A DNA stretch of 64,000 bases from Diadema setosum (taxonomy: Eukaryota > Echinodermata > Echinoidea > Diadematoida > Diadematidae), in contig NC_092701.1 of assembly GCF_964275005.1 (NCBI RefSeq), positions 34,350,520 to 34,414,519 on the forward strand. The letters are read 5' to 3'. Both the position numbers and the translations under genes were made by a program. This document shows, piece by piece, positions 1-10,900 of this stretch. The number at the start of each line of letters is the position of its first letter. Within the stretch, counting starts at the first letter, position 1. The notes under the pieces were generated by a model. It saw only the letters and a list, made by a program, of their open reading frames with translations. It did no database searches and was not told the DNA's origin.

Positions 1-3000
1 TAGGCCTAGTGGATAAGGACGAAAACTGGTTTAAAAAATACGATTGAAATACGACTGATCTGGGGCTTCAATGAGCATTGATTTCATGAAATACCGATTG
101 TTAATGGTGGTAAATCAAAACTTTATGGTGTTAAGTTAAAGGCATAATTTACCATTTACAGATGAAACAAAAAAACAGCGTTAGTACTTTGAAATAGTTC
201 TAAAATGTGAGTTAGGGACAGAAGCAACCACTGTAAAAATTTGAATCCATATAATCGATATAAGTATTGTTTGATATATAAAATGTAAACAATGATTATA
301 ATAAGTATGTTTCCAGACTAAACCATCTACAGTTTTTAGATTTTATTGCAAAAAAAAAACAAACAAATACAGTGTATATGGTAGGATATTTTCGGATTCA
401 ACAGACCTACACAAGTGTATCAAATTTGATATCTTGATTTCTTTCTTTTTTTTTTAAATCACTACTCCCAAAGGTTGACTGGATTTGAAATGGCATCTAG
501 ATCTATGAGCAAAAATATCTTTTTTTGTTCTCGTAAAAGAAAGCAAATGCCATTCTACTTTGAAAATGTTACAGAAAACACCATGATGTTATATAGAACT
601 ATAAAAGAAATGATCATGGAAAAAGCTAATAATTACAGAGTATATTGGGTGAGAAATGTTTTGATGAACCCATATAGATTCCCATTTTTATTTCTAAAGC
701 CCAATGCACTTTAGTATTCAGAAAATATGCAAAAGAACATATTGCTTTCATGTAGCGTCACATGTAGTGTTTTGTTGTTGTTTTTTGCGGTAACACGGGA
801 ATGAAATTAGAAATATCTTCGTGAATTCATTTTGATCTTTTAGAACAAAATGAACTAAAACTGTTGTTTTCTGGCAACTAGAAATATCAAACCCATATCT
901 GCAGAAAAAAAAATGAAGAAGTGTAAAAAAAAAAATAATAATCATAACCTCCCTATGATCTACATTCTGTACGTTTGACTAAGAGGTGAGTTTTAATTCT
1001 TAATACAAGCGGTTATAACGATTTTGAAGAAGCAAACACTAAATTATTATGGAAACTTCTTTCCAGTCCAGTTTTGATAGAAGAATTAACACTTCACACA
1101 AACCAAATCGTCATTAACACAAGTTCACAAAACCAAAGGTATACATACATGAAGTATACAATAAGACCTAATTTCTCAGTGGGTCAGCGTATTGCACCCT
1201 CCCGCACCCTTCTTTAACTCCGGCAATATTTTAAAGGTACACTATATGTCAATATTCATTTCCTTGCAGATACAGATAGAGATCTAGGAATAGTAAATAT
1301 TTAATTCTCATCATCAGTACTCATGTTTGCTCTCAGACCGTCCCGTCATGTGTTAACCAAGCACTTACAAAAGACACGATAAACTTCACCTTCATGCACA
1401 ACTTGGTGTGACAAAATAATTTCGATATTGTCAAACATTTTCTTGGTCTCCAGCATATTCTATCAGAACAGGGTCTCCGATAAGGAACACTCACACAGAA
1501 TGACTTGAATGTCTTTGCTGGAATATATAGCATTACGTTTGCTGCTATTTTTCCTGTTTGACATGTTTATTACAAGACTTAAAGGCACCTCCATTGCAAC
1601 CGCAGTAATCCCAAAGAATACCGTGCAAACATCGAGATTATCATCTTGTATTTCTTCTTTTTTGAAAGTGTGTGTTTGTCTGGAGTTTCAACTCCGGGGT
1701 TAGAAGAGCAGAATAATAATGAAAAACAAATCCTGAATTCCGGTGGGTTTTTTTTTTTTCTTTTTTTTTTTCAGGCTACCCACTGCGAAACTTTTCATTC
1801 GAAGTAAGGGTGCGCCGATCTTGTTTGTGAGGATATTTGCATGTAAAATGGCTTAACTCTTTCCATAAGCATTGAAGATTTTACTTTGAAAAAACAAGAA
1901 ATATATCTATTACAATAAATCAGAAGTGGTATTCCTTTGATTACAGCCATGACACAGAAATGAAGAATAAAGAAAACGGGATATTGATCTCTTCTCACTT
2001 GCACAGAGAAATGATAAGGAAGCTTGTTAATTCAAATTCATGAAATTCCTCCGTCGAGACGTTGATGTATAGGGCAATTTGTCATTCAGTTGCAAAGCTA
2101 GTTAATTACTGAGACAAACTGGCTTTTGCCAGAAAGGTTGTATACTTAAAAGGAAAAGATGAAGACGTTTTAAGTTGAAGTTGGTCCAATACTTAACGGA
2201 TTCGTACCGTTCAGTAAATAGGTGTACTGCTTGTTGACGACGGTGACCTATACCATTGTAATATCTAACCCATGAACCATCACCCCACACTGAGGGTTCC
2301 CTCTTTATGCAGGATTTATGTAAGGCTCATTCATACACCAGGAGTCGAGGAAAGGAACCAACATTAACGAATTTATTCATAGCCATCCCTTGTCAAGATC
2401 AGGGCCTTAAATGGTATACTTGTGTAAACCATTATGCCGCACAAGTCCAGCCTTTTGAAGCGAAAAATGCTCGAGATTTGAATTGGTTTGGCTTTGTAAC
2501 TTTCTATTCACACTTTCAAGCAATCTCTCACTCGTACAATTAATTATGGATACCTATACCTTGTTACTGTGGCTCCCTACCATGATAGCCAGAACTTGTA
2601 AGAGCACCTACACATGGGGTATATAGACAGGGGACAATTAACACTGATGTTCTCACTACGTTTCGTTCTCACCTGCAATAAGGCATTGAAGATACAAGGA
2701 AGGGGCTTTGGCTCACACGACGATCCGATCATTATTACCAGCGCCCTGTTCTCGTCAAGGGATCAATTCAGTCGCACTGACACTACGACGATAGTGGTGT
2801 ATTCGCAGTCCTCTCCGACTCTTCAAAGCCCGCCTACGGCGATCCTACACTGTGGATGGGCTGCATTTTGCACCCGGTCTACTGTTAGCGAGTAGTTTCA
2901 AAACCCAAGTGCTCTTTCTCACTTGAGGATAAGCTGTGCTCGAATTACGATCATACAATTGGAGGGATGTTCTTTGCTTCACACGGCCCGGTTTCACAGA

Positions 3001-4794
3001 AATTCACACAAAAAGAAATAAGAATGTGTTGACTCTCACGATCTTTTTTTTTTAAATCAAAAACTGAAAAGTTTGCGGCAACGCCTGATTTGTCCCGAAA
3101 GAAGCCATTTCTATTCTTTCGTTGCACGGTGAAGGAAGTCAAGATCTAGTGAAAGAAAATAATGCAGAGCTAATGCCACAGCTGTGCAGCGATGCGCGCG
3201 TTCAGTTTGTGTTACTGTACGTGGCTTCACGGTTATATTCTTCGAATGTCGGCGAGATTCTCCCACTACCATTATGTTTGAAGACTATTAATCTGTGCGG
3301 TAAATAATTCTCGTCATGTGGAGTGGGCGTGATAGAGTGGGCGACGGCGATTGTTTGTGTCATTATTAATTTCATGGATCAATGATAGGAATTTCGTCCC
3401 TCTTCATTATGCACACAGTAACCATCAAGCCTTTTTTTCTGGATTAATGAATGTGTAAGTGGTTTGCATATGACAGAGGAAAAGCTGATCTTAAACGGGT
3501 ACAGGATTTCCTGAACAGCTTGCAATAAGTACGGTTAACCAATGGATACATATTTCAGCGAATCCTCAGCGTATGTACAGTGTTGGCATTGACAGGTTGT
3601 AATAATGCCATGATATAGCAGAAAATGGATGGAAATCAATGAAACGTCTTCGCGTTTCTCATTCGCTATTAAGGATGGGGCCGTTGTCGCATCTTCCTCT
3701 AAGAATAAAAGAGGATTTCCAGGGGCTTAAACGTGGATTCAGTAAATGCGGAGAGATTAGTAAAGAATAATCTAAAACAACGTTTGTTTGTTTGTTTTTT
3801 GTGTCTGGGAGATCGATAAAGCCTTGACCTTTATACCTCTAGAAGACATTGACAGTATTACTTGCCCTAACTTATCGTAGTCACATGTTGAGGAAATGTG
3901 TGTATGTCGTTAAAAATAAATACTGAAGCTTTGGTAAAATTCTTTTCATATTTTCTAATCATTGTACAGTTTCCAGTAGAAACGGGGAGATGATGAAATG
4001 ATTAAACCTAAGTAAATTTGCTAATGTTTGGATGAATCTTCGGATTTTTCTAAATCTTTTCCACTAAATTTTCACCAATATTTTTTTACATCGACTGAAT
4101 CTAATGTCATGCAAGAAATCTTTATTTTCAAAGTATTGAAATGAAAGAAAATAAAATCCGATATTTCTTCCATACCAAATCTCGCTTAACCCTTTCTGTA
4201 CCAGTGGGCCAAATATTCACACATTTCACCTATAAACCTATGGACATGAAATAAATATGGTACACATAAGGTTAAGAAAACATAAGAGACCTGTTAAACT
4301 CTTTACCAACTACAATCAATTCAAAATCTTACTGTTGCATGAGCAAGGCAGTGAGAAGCTCATTTTCCGTATAATAATACCGATTATTATTTTTGGATTG
4401 TGCATGTTTTGCATGCATATTCACCTGACCTTGCCTGAAGCAGAACAATCTGAGGCTTGACGGCCCATAACACTTACGTGGTGTATTTTAGATAAACACA
4501 GTAGCCTGTAGTAGTATCCGCTGCTAAATATGTGGTTTTGGAATCAATGCGCGTCACACACATGAACAGTAGACCAGGCTACAATACCCATTACTTAACC
4601 AATGGTAATTGCTTCTAGAATGGTCTCATTGTGAACACGTGCATGGGACAAGGATAGTTGATGCAACAATTTCGACGATAGAGAAAGGTGGTCGCACTAC
4701 TTCCATTCGTTGCACAACGAGAACATCACATACGGAGTATATTTCAAGCCTGAACTGCGTTTGGACAATCTCCCCGTCCCATCCCCCTCTCAGA
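1..4794. other. Intergenic DNA without a recognisable gene
   Basis: Every reading frame here is short (under about 95 codons), and none shows a known domain or a convincing chain of splice sites. The DNA is AT-rich with homopolymer runs. The stretch from about 2,690 to 3,345 is visibly richer in CpG than its surroundings and ends in two GC-box-like motifs (listed separately). It could be a promoter or 5' untranslated exon of a gene outside the window, but the sequence alone does not show this. Confidence 0.6.
3321..3343. promoter_or_regulatory. Paired GC-box/EGR-like motifs
   Basis: GAGTGGGCG occurs twice, at 3,321-3,329 and 3,335-3,343, spaced 14 bp. The pair sits at the edge of a CpG-richer stretch that begins near 2,690. 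GTGGGCG cores are bound by EGR/Sp-type zinc-finger factors in animals. No TATA box or coding exon could be tied to it, so a promoter role is only a suggestion. Confidence 0.2.
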
Positions 4795-4959
4795 GGGTGT
4801 TTCATAAAGCTTTCCTTAAAGTTACAAACAACTTAAGAACAACTGGTGATCAGCTCTGATGTGCTATACTTATCAGAATTTCAATAATTTAGCGCAAGAA
4901 CTGATCACAAGTCGTTCCTAAGTCGTTCGTAACTTTAAGAATAGCTTTATGAAACACCC
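4795..4959. mobile_element. Foldback MITE of about 165 bp
   Basis: The element starts with GGGTGTTTCATAAAGCT and ends with AGCTTTATGAAACACCC, a 17-bp terminal inverted repeat. The similarity continues inward: a stretch with AAGTTAC and ACTGGTGATCAG on the left is mirrored by CTGATCACAAGT and GTAACTTTA on the right, so the whole element can fold back. It has no coding capacity. This structure is that of a non-autonomous DNA transposon. No target-site duplication is clear, so superfamily is not assigned. Confidence 0.85.
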
Positions 4960-5400
4960 CAGTGATTTTTTTTTTCTTCTCTAAACAACCATAGCATTCA
5001 ATTCTATTATCTCGAATGATTACGTTGTGCGGTAATTGGCTCTTCTTAGACAACTGTCTCTGGGCATAATATTGACTAGAAACAAAGGGGCTGGCTAGCT
5101 AAGCACTGTTATTGTTACCTCATACGTCGAAGAGGGATATTTCTGCGCGAAAACTCAATTATCATTAAATGTCACGACGTTACTAAAATTGTTGTGCCAC
5201 AGATACTTGTCTGTTTGCCTGTGATTGACATATAACTCATATATAATTATTCATAATTACCCCATATAAAATAATTACATTTCATGTTTCATAGGCTATT
5301 GTTGTTTATCCCATTCTTTTTGTGTGTGTGAAAACATTTACCTGATGCACGAGGGCCCTATATATCATACACACATATACACACGCAATCATATCACAAT

Positions 5401-5461
5401 ATATATGCGTGTGTGTTTATTATATATGTATATATATATAATATATATGTATATATATATA

Positions 5462-5548
<87 letters not shown>

Positions 5549-5552
5549 ATAA
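5401..5552. repeat. TA/TATG microsatellite
   Basis: About 150 bp of almost pure alternating TA with TATG and TAATA interruptions. Several Tyr/Ile-rich reading frames cross it on both strands and are meaningless. It lies about 200 bp left of the boundary of the duplicated segment; the second segment also begins just after a TA tract (37,737-37,790). Confidence 0.95.
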
Positions 5553-5556
5553 AGAT

Positions 5557-5595
5557 GTAGAAGCCACAGGAAACATATTTTCCTGTGAGTTCTAC
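5557..5595. repeat. Imperfect 17-bp hairpin
   Basis: GTAGAAGCCACAGGAAA (5,557-5,573) is followed after five bases by TTTCCTGTGAGTTCTAC (5,579-5,595). The two arms pair with two mismatches and are flanked by TA-rich arms that extend the symmetry. It lies directly between the TA microsatellite and a tRNA-like fragment. It could be a fold-back element end or a palindrome generated at the microsatellite. Confidence 0.6.
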
Positions 5596-5599
5596 ATAT

Positions 5600-5662
5600 A
5601 TATAAGGCGTTGGCGTTCCATGCCAAAGACTCGGGTTCGATTAGCGGCGGAGACCAATTTTT
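5600..5662 (+). repeat. tRNA-like fragment (possible tRNA-derived SINE)
   Basis: A perfect 5-bp stem TTGGC/GCCAA (5,610-5,614 and 5,622-5,626) encloses the 7-base loop GTTCCAT, as in an anticodon arm with U33 and a would-be anticodon TCC. Seven bases later comes GGGTTCGATTA (5,633-5,643), which matches an RNA polymerase III B box and T loop. The T stem does not pair properly and no intact acceptor stem is visible, so this is not a functional tRNA. A tRNA-derived SINE head or a tRNA pseudogene fits. Confidence 0.35.
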
Positions 5663-5816
5663 CAACTCTTACGCTTTTCCGAAAAGGAGGAACAGTAAGA
5701 GGAATAATGATGTCAAGGTTATACGCACCAATTTCTCCTTCCTTTCTCATATCTCATATATAGCAAATGAAATGTCTGGTTTTTACATTGCCTCAAATTT
5801 TGCGATCTAATAACAC

Positions 5817-6160
5817 ATTCCAGGGCATTGTCCGAGTACTGATGGTGTGCTACTATCATAGTTGGTTTTTGGCTCCTGAACCTAACTGTGATATGATTGC
5901 ATGTCCCAGCCTCTCTGAGGCCAGGAACGCCATTGATCGGCGACCCGCCCTATATTGAGCCATCAATCCGAGGATCACCCTTGCTATTGTGAAAGGTAAA
6001 TCTGTTCGACACGAGACACCAGTACACTGATTTGAAGCACCCAGCCATGGCACCGACAACAGTCAACACCTGGCTATTAAAACCGCAATAATCACTGCAG
6101 TTTCCCATGTGTGTGAGTGGGTTTGGGCTTTGTTGTTTTTGTTCTTGTTTGTTTGTAATA
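5817..6160. other. Conserved block of unknown function at segment 1 start
   Basis: This stretch is well preserved at 37,885-38,230 in segment 2. Both copies contain a minus-strand frame reading MAQYRAG.RS followed by AFL, but the frame is interrupted differently in the two copies (67 codons here, a shifted 117-codon frame there). No domain is recognised. It may be a dispersed repeat or an exon remnant. Confidence 0.35.
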
Positions 6161-6431
6161 GTAACTCAAGTTTAAGGCAAGCAGATGGAATTCTAGGCTA
6201 CAGGTAAACATTATAGAATGACCTTAACAGTGACCTGATTTCTCCCCACCCCATCCCCCTCCTCCACTTCGACATTTATGATGAGCAGATTTCTACAAAA
6301 TGAGGTGTGTTTGTTTGTTTGTTTGTCTGTCTGCTTGTTGTTGGACTTAGAAACATGTATGCATTTAACTTTTTTTTTCTATAGGCTATAACTCTAGCCA
6401 TAGCTTTCTTTTTATAACTTAATTGGTAAAA

Positions 6432-6573
6432 GGTTCTAACACCAAAACTTTAAAAATTCATAATTTTTGCATCGATTGTCCGATTTTCCTCAAACTTTCA
6501 CTGATGTGTTCTACTAATGTTGCTGCTTTCACTCAATCCACATTGTTCTTTGGGTTTACCTTCCCTTTAAATG
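6432..6573 (+). repeat. Dispersed repeat, forward copy
   Basis: This 140-bp stretch, with CATCGATTGTCCGATTTTC near its centre and CCCTTTAAATG at its end, recurs in reverse complement at 37,523-37,664. It lies in the part of segment 1 that segment 2 lacks, so it was probably inserted after or independently of the duplication. It has no coding capacity; family not assigned. Confidence 0.7.
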
Positions 6574-7099
6574 AAGAGTTGTATAAATACAGTGGTATGT
6601 TGAAGAGAGTATCATTTTAGAAACTCCCATAAAGTATTGAAAGTGGAAGGCAACATTTAGTACATTTTTATTGACCGTTAGATTTTGAATTGAATTTTTT
6701 TCGGGGCTCACCGTAAATTCCAGTACATTACTAGGCTACCTTTGCAGACCCATGCACTGCATGTGTGTCCATCATGTATATTTTGTGAAGAAAGTTCATC
6801 AAAACTTACAAACATTTCTTTATACATTCTTGCCACACACTCTATATGTTATTACATCAGCTCTTATACTTTTAGATTTCTGTTTATAGATTAAAAAAAA
6901 TACAGAAGACTGCAACAAAAAGGCTTAAGTGTGGCTGACACACAGAACTACTGAGTAGTTGAGTTTTGTGCATTATTCAAATTGTAGATAACTGTTGACT
7001 TCCAAATTTCTCAGCAGTGGCCTAAACAAGTCCCCTGAGGTTCATATTTAATGTTTTGCTGCATTTTGGGAGGTCTGTAAAAGGTATCCCCTACCTTTA

Positions 7100-7904
7100 A
7101 TAAACGTCAAAGAAAATAATAAAATTACTGTAATTCACACACACAAAAAAAAACCTCATTGAATTGCCGTTATTGTTTTTCGCGACTTAATTCTTTTCAG
7201 CTCAACAGCTCAGCAGCACCAATGTTTAACACTCATCATAACATCCTCGAACACGAAAGGCACTCTCTCTCTTCAGTCTGGCCTCATCTCATTGATCACC
7301 ATTTCAAGTTTACATCTCCTATTTCGTACTCTTTTTCTCATTTTTTTTTTCTCTTTCGCCCGATTTAAAAGTCGCTCTCATTACTCAAAATAAAGAATGA
7401 GCACTAGTTTTTCTAAGAAAAGGGAATGTTTAATACATTTCATCCAAATACTTATGCTTCCTTGCCATTCTCTCGTTAACACGTACATCTCAAAACAAGC
7501 AAAGACGCACACCTTTTTTGGATTTCCTCTATGAAAATAACCATTGCACAAATATACCTAATGTTTGCTCTTTGAAGAAGGATTTAAACCATCGAGTATA
7601 ACGTGCATCAAGTTCGAAACAACTTTGAGAACTATCACACAGTAACAAAGAGATGAGAGTTAAGATGTAACTCTCATGTTCGAATAGTCTCTTAATATGA
7701 CTGAACAAGGAGTTTAACAAAACTTTATACTACAACTTGATGCAAATTTTTGTCAAAAGCGCAGCAACATTCAATCTCATCTTCTTGCATAGTGAGACAT
7801 TTACGATTGTATAATAGCACAGTCGGTAGTAGCGTAGTGCCTATTTATAAATATCAAATCAGTCAAGCCACAAACAAGTCAAGCAATATTGCGGTTTCAA
7901 TCAT
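7100..7904. other. Non-coding spacer between conserved block and satellite
   Basis: AT-rich DNA that is closely matched at 38,600-39,370 in segment 2, including the stretch that contains CATAACATCCTCGAACACG. The short reading frames on either strand are not preserved between the copies, so it is treated as non-coding. Confidence 0.6.
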
Positions 7905-10900
7905 GTTTCCTGTGAAATCAACTGAGATATCATTTCGTCAATTCTCAATTGTATACTTCGTAGATTATAACTTGTATCATTCACAAAGAATGATAAATCA
8001 TATCTCAACTCATTCAAACTCAAACATCACCTTGCTAACAATTAATACTGCGATATTAGCTTCGTCCTCATGGCAACATTGAAAAATAATGCCATTCGAT
8101 TAATTAATCGAATTTTTAACATTTGCCAAAGGCGATATCCAAAATGTAAAAAACGACAAACCAATATTGTTCTACAGAACAATATAAATCAAACATGATA
8201 AACGTGCTCACCACATGCTCATGGCATGGTAAAAACCAAAAAGCGATGTTCGCTGTTGTTCTACCTAAAGACCATAATTGATAAAGGCATAAGAGACAAT
8301 ATCAACTTCTAATCATTTGAAACTTCGATGATTTCAAATATGAAACGATAAAACGATGCATTTCATACATCATGTAACCTGTGTTATCATTCACAAGGGA
8401 GGATAAATATCATATCTACACTCACGCAAAAAGTAATACACCACCTTACTAACTGATAGCCAATACTACAACATTGGCTTTGTACTCAAGGCAATAATGA
8501 AAAGGAACGTCATTCGATAAACCAATCAATTCTTTAACGCTTTGCAGTGGTAAATACAGTAATCAAAAATTGTTAAAAAGCAAGTTATACAGATAGCACC
8601 TGACTGTGCGTAAGTCACACACGATAATTTCTCTCATCTTATCATTATATGTTCATGTCATGGCAAAGACCATCCTTTCCCTATTGTTTCTTCGTTAAGA
8701 CCTCATTAAAAAAAGAAAAGAAAATCACGATCATTTCAAAATTCAGAGATTTTGGCTAAGACTTGTCAATTCTCTACAATAAACTTCATACCACGTAACT
8801 TATAATATCATTCACAAATAATGATAAATATCGTATCTCACCTCAAGGAAAAACTCAACATTACCTTGATTGCCAACAGCTAATGCTGCGACATTTGCTT
8901 TGTCCTCATGGGAAATAATGGAAAGTAATATCATTTCAATACATCAACCAATTCATCAACATTTGCACAAGCTAATATTCTAATTATGAAAAACCAGGCA
9001 TACCGATACTATCCAGTTGTAGGTGAATTAAACACGACAAACATATTCATGACATACTGGTGACACGGCAAAAAAAAAAAAAATAAGAAGCGATCATCTG
9101 TTCGATGTATCTCTATATAGCAAAAAGACCACAATTGATGGAAACATTAAAGAAAATGTAAAATGACAATCATTTGAAACTTCAGTGATTATGAATGTAA
9201 GACATCAATTCTCAACGATATATTCATGTCATATAACCTATAACCCCATTAAAAATGGCAAAAATCATATCTCGACTCATTCAAAACTCAAATATCTAAC
9301 AATATTTGCTAAAAGCAATATTCAGAGATTGAAAACCAAAACATACAGTGTACCAAATACATGTTACCTGTTGTCCGAGGTAAATCAAACACGAAAACTG
9401 TGCCCATTACATGATAATGACACGTTAAAGGAGTAACGAACTATTCACAAGAAGATCATCATTGATGGCAAAACGAAACAAAAATATTAACTGGCAATCA
9501 TTTAGAACTTCAGTGATTATAAGAGTAAGACATCTATTCTCAACGATAAATTTCATATCATATACCCTGTAACATCATTCAAAACTCAAATATCTAACAA
9601 TATTTGCAAAAGGCAATATTCCGAGATTGAAAAACAAAATAAACCAGTGCATATTACCTGCTGTCCGAAGTAAATCAAACACGATAAGGGTGTTCGTTGC
9701 ATGATAATGACATGTTAAAGGAGTAAAAGAAAATATTCACATAAAGATTATCATTGATAGAAAAATGAAACAAAAATATAAACTGGCAATCATTTAAAAC
9801 ATCGGTGATTTTAAAATATGACACGTCAATTCTCCACGACAAAAATCAAATCTCATAACTTATATTATTCACAAAGAATGATGAACACCGTATCTCACTT
9901 CATGCAAAAACTCAACATCACCTTGATTGCCAATGGCAAATGCTACGATATTCGCTTTGTCCTCATGGGAAATAATGGAAATTATTATCATTCAATAAAT
10001 TGAACGAATTTATCAACATTTGCGCAAGCTAATATTCTAATTATGAAAAACCTGGCAAACCGATATTATCCAACTGTAGGTGAATTCAACACGACATGGC
10101 ATGCTGATGACACGGTGAAAAACTAAAAAGCGATCATCTGTTCGCTGTTGTTCTACGTAAAGACCACAATTGATGGAAGCATTATAGAAAATGTAAACTC
10201 ACAACCATTTGAAACTTCAGTGATTATGAATGTAAGATATCAATTCTCAACGAAAAATTTCATATCATATAACCTATAACATCATTAACATATGGCAAAC
10301 ATCATATTTCGACTCATTCAAAACTCAAATATCTAACAATACGTGCAAAAGGCAATATTCAGAGATTGAAAACCAAAACATCATAAATACGTATTACCTG
10401 CTGTCCGAGGTAAATCAAACACGATAAGTGTGCTCGTTGCATGATAATAATGCTAAGGACTAAAAACTGATTCATATAAAGATTATCAGTGACAGAAAAA
10501 TGAAACAAAAATATAAGCTGGCAATCACTTAAAACTTCAGTGATTTCAAAATATGACACGTCAATTTTCGACGATAAACTTCACCTCACGCATAACCTAT
10601 AATGTCATTAACAAAGAAAGATAAATACCATATATCATCTGGAGCAAAAAGTAAAATATCGACATCAACAACCAATCCTGCGACATTAGTTTTATTCCTC
10701 ATGGCAGTAATGAAAAAAAAAAAGAATTCAACTCGGTTAACAAGTGGAATCTGTTACCATTCGGAGAAGGGAATATTCAAAGAGTAAAAAAGCAAGACAT
10801 ACCAATACAGAGTTATCTGGCTTTTCGTAAAACAAACACAATATGCTTATTATTTCTAATGGCATCGTAAAGAATTAAAAGAAATTGCAATCCTTTCTCT

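Noticed and set aside
475..3307. Short frames of 60-93 codons at the left end
   Set aside because: None shows a domain, signal of coding bias or splice context. Such lengths are expected by chance on both strands.
5600..5662. Functional tRNA gene
   Set aside because: The anticodon-like arm and T loop are present, but the T stem and acceptor stem do not pair.
5324..5763. Tyr/Ile-rich reading frames
   Set aside because: They are produced by the TA microsatellite on both strands.
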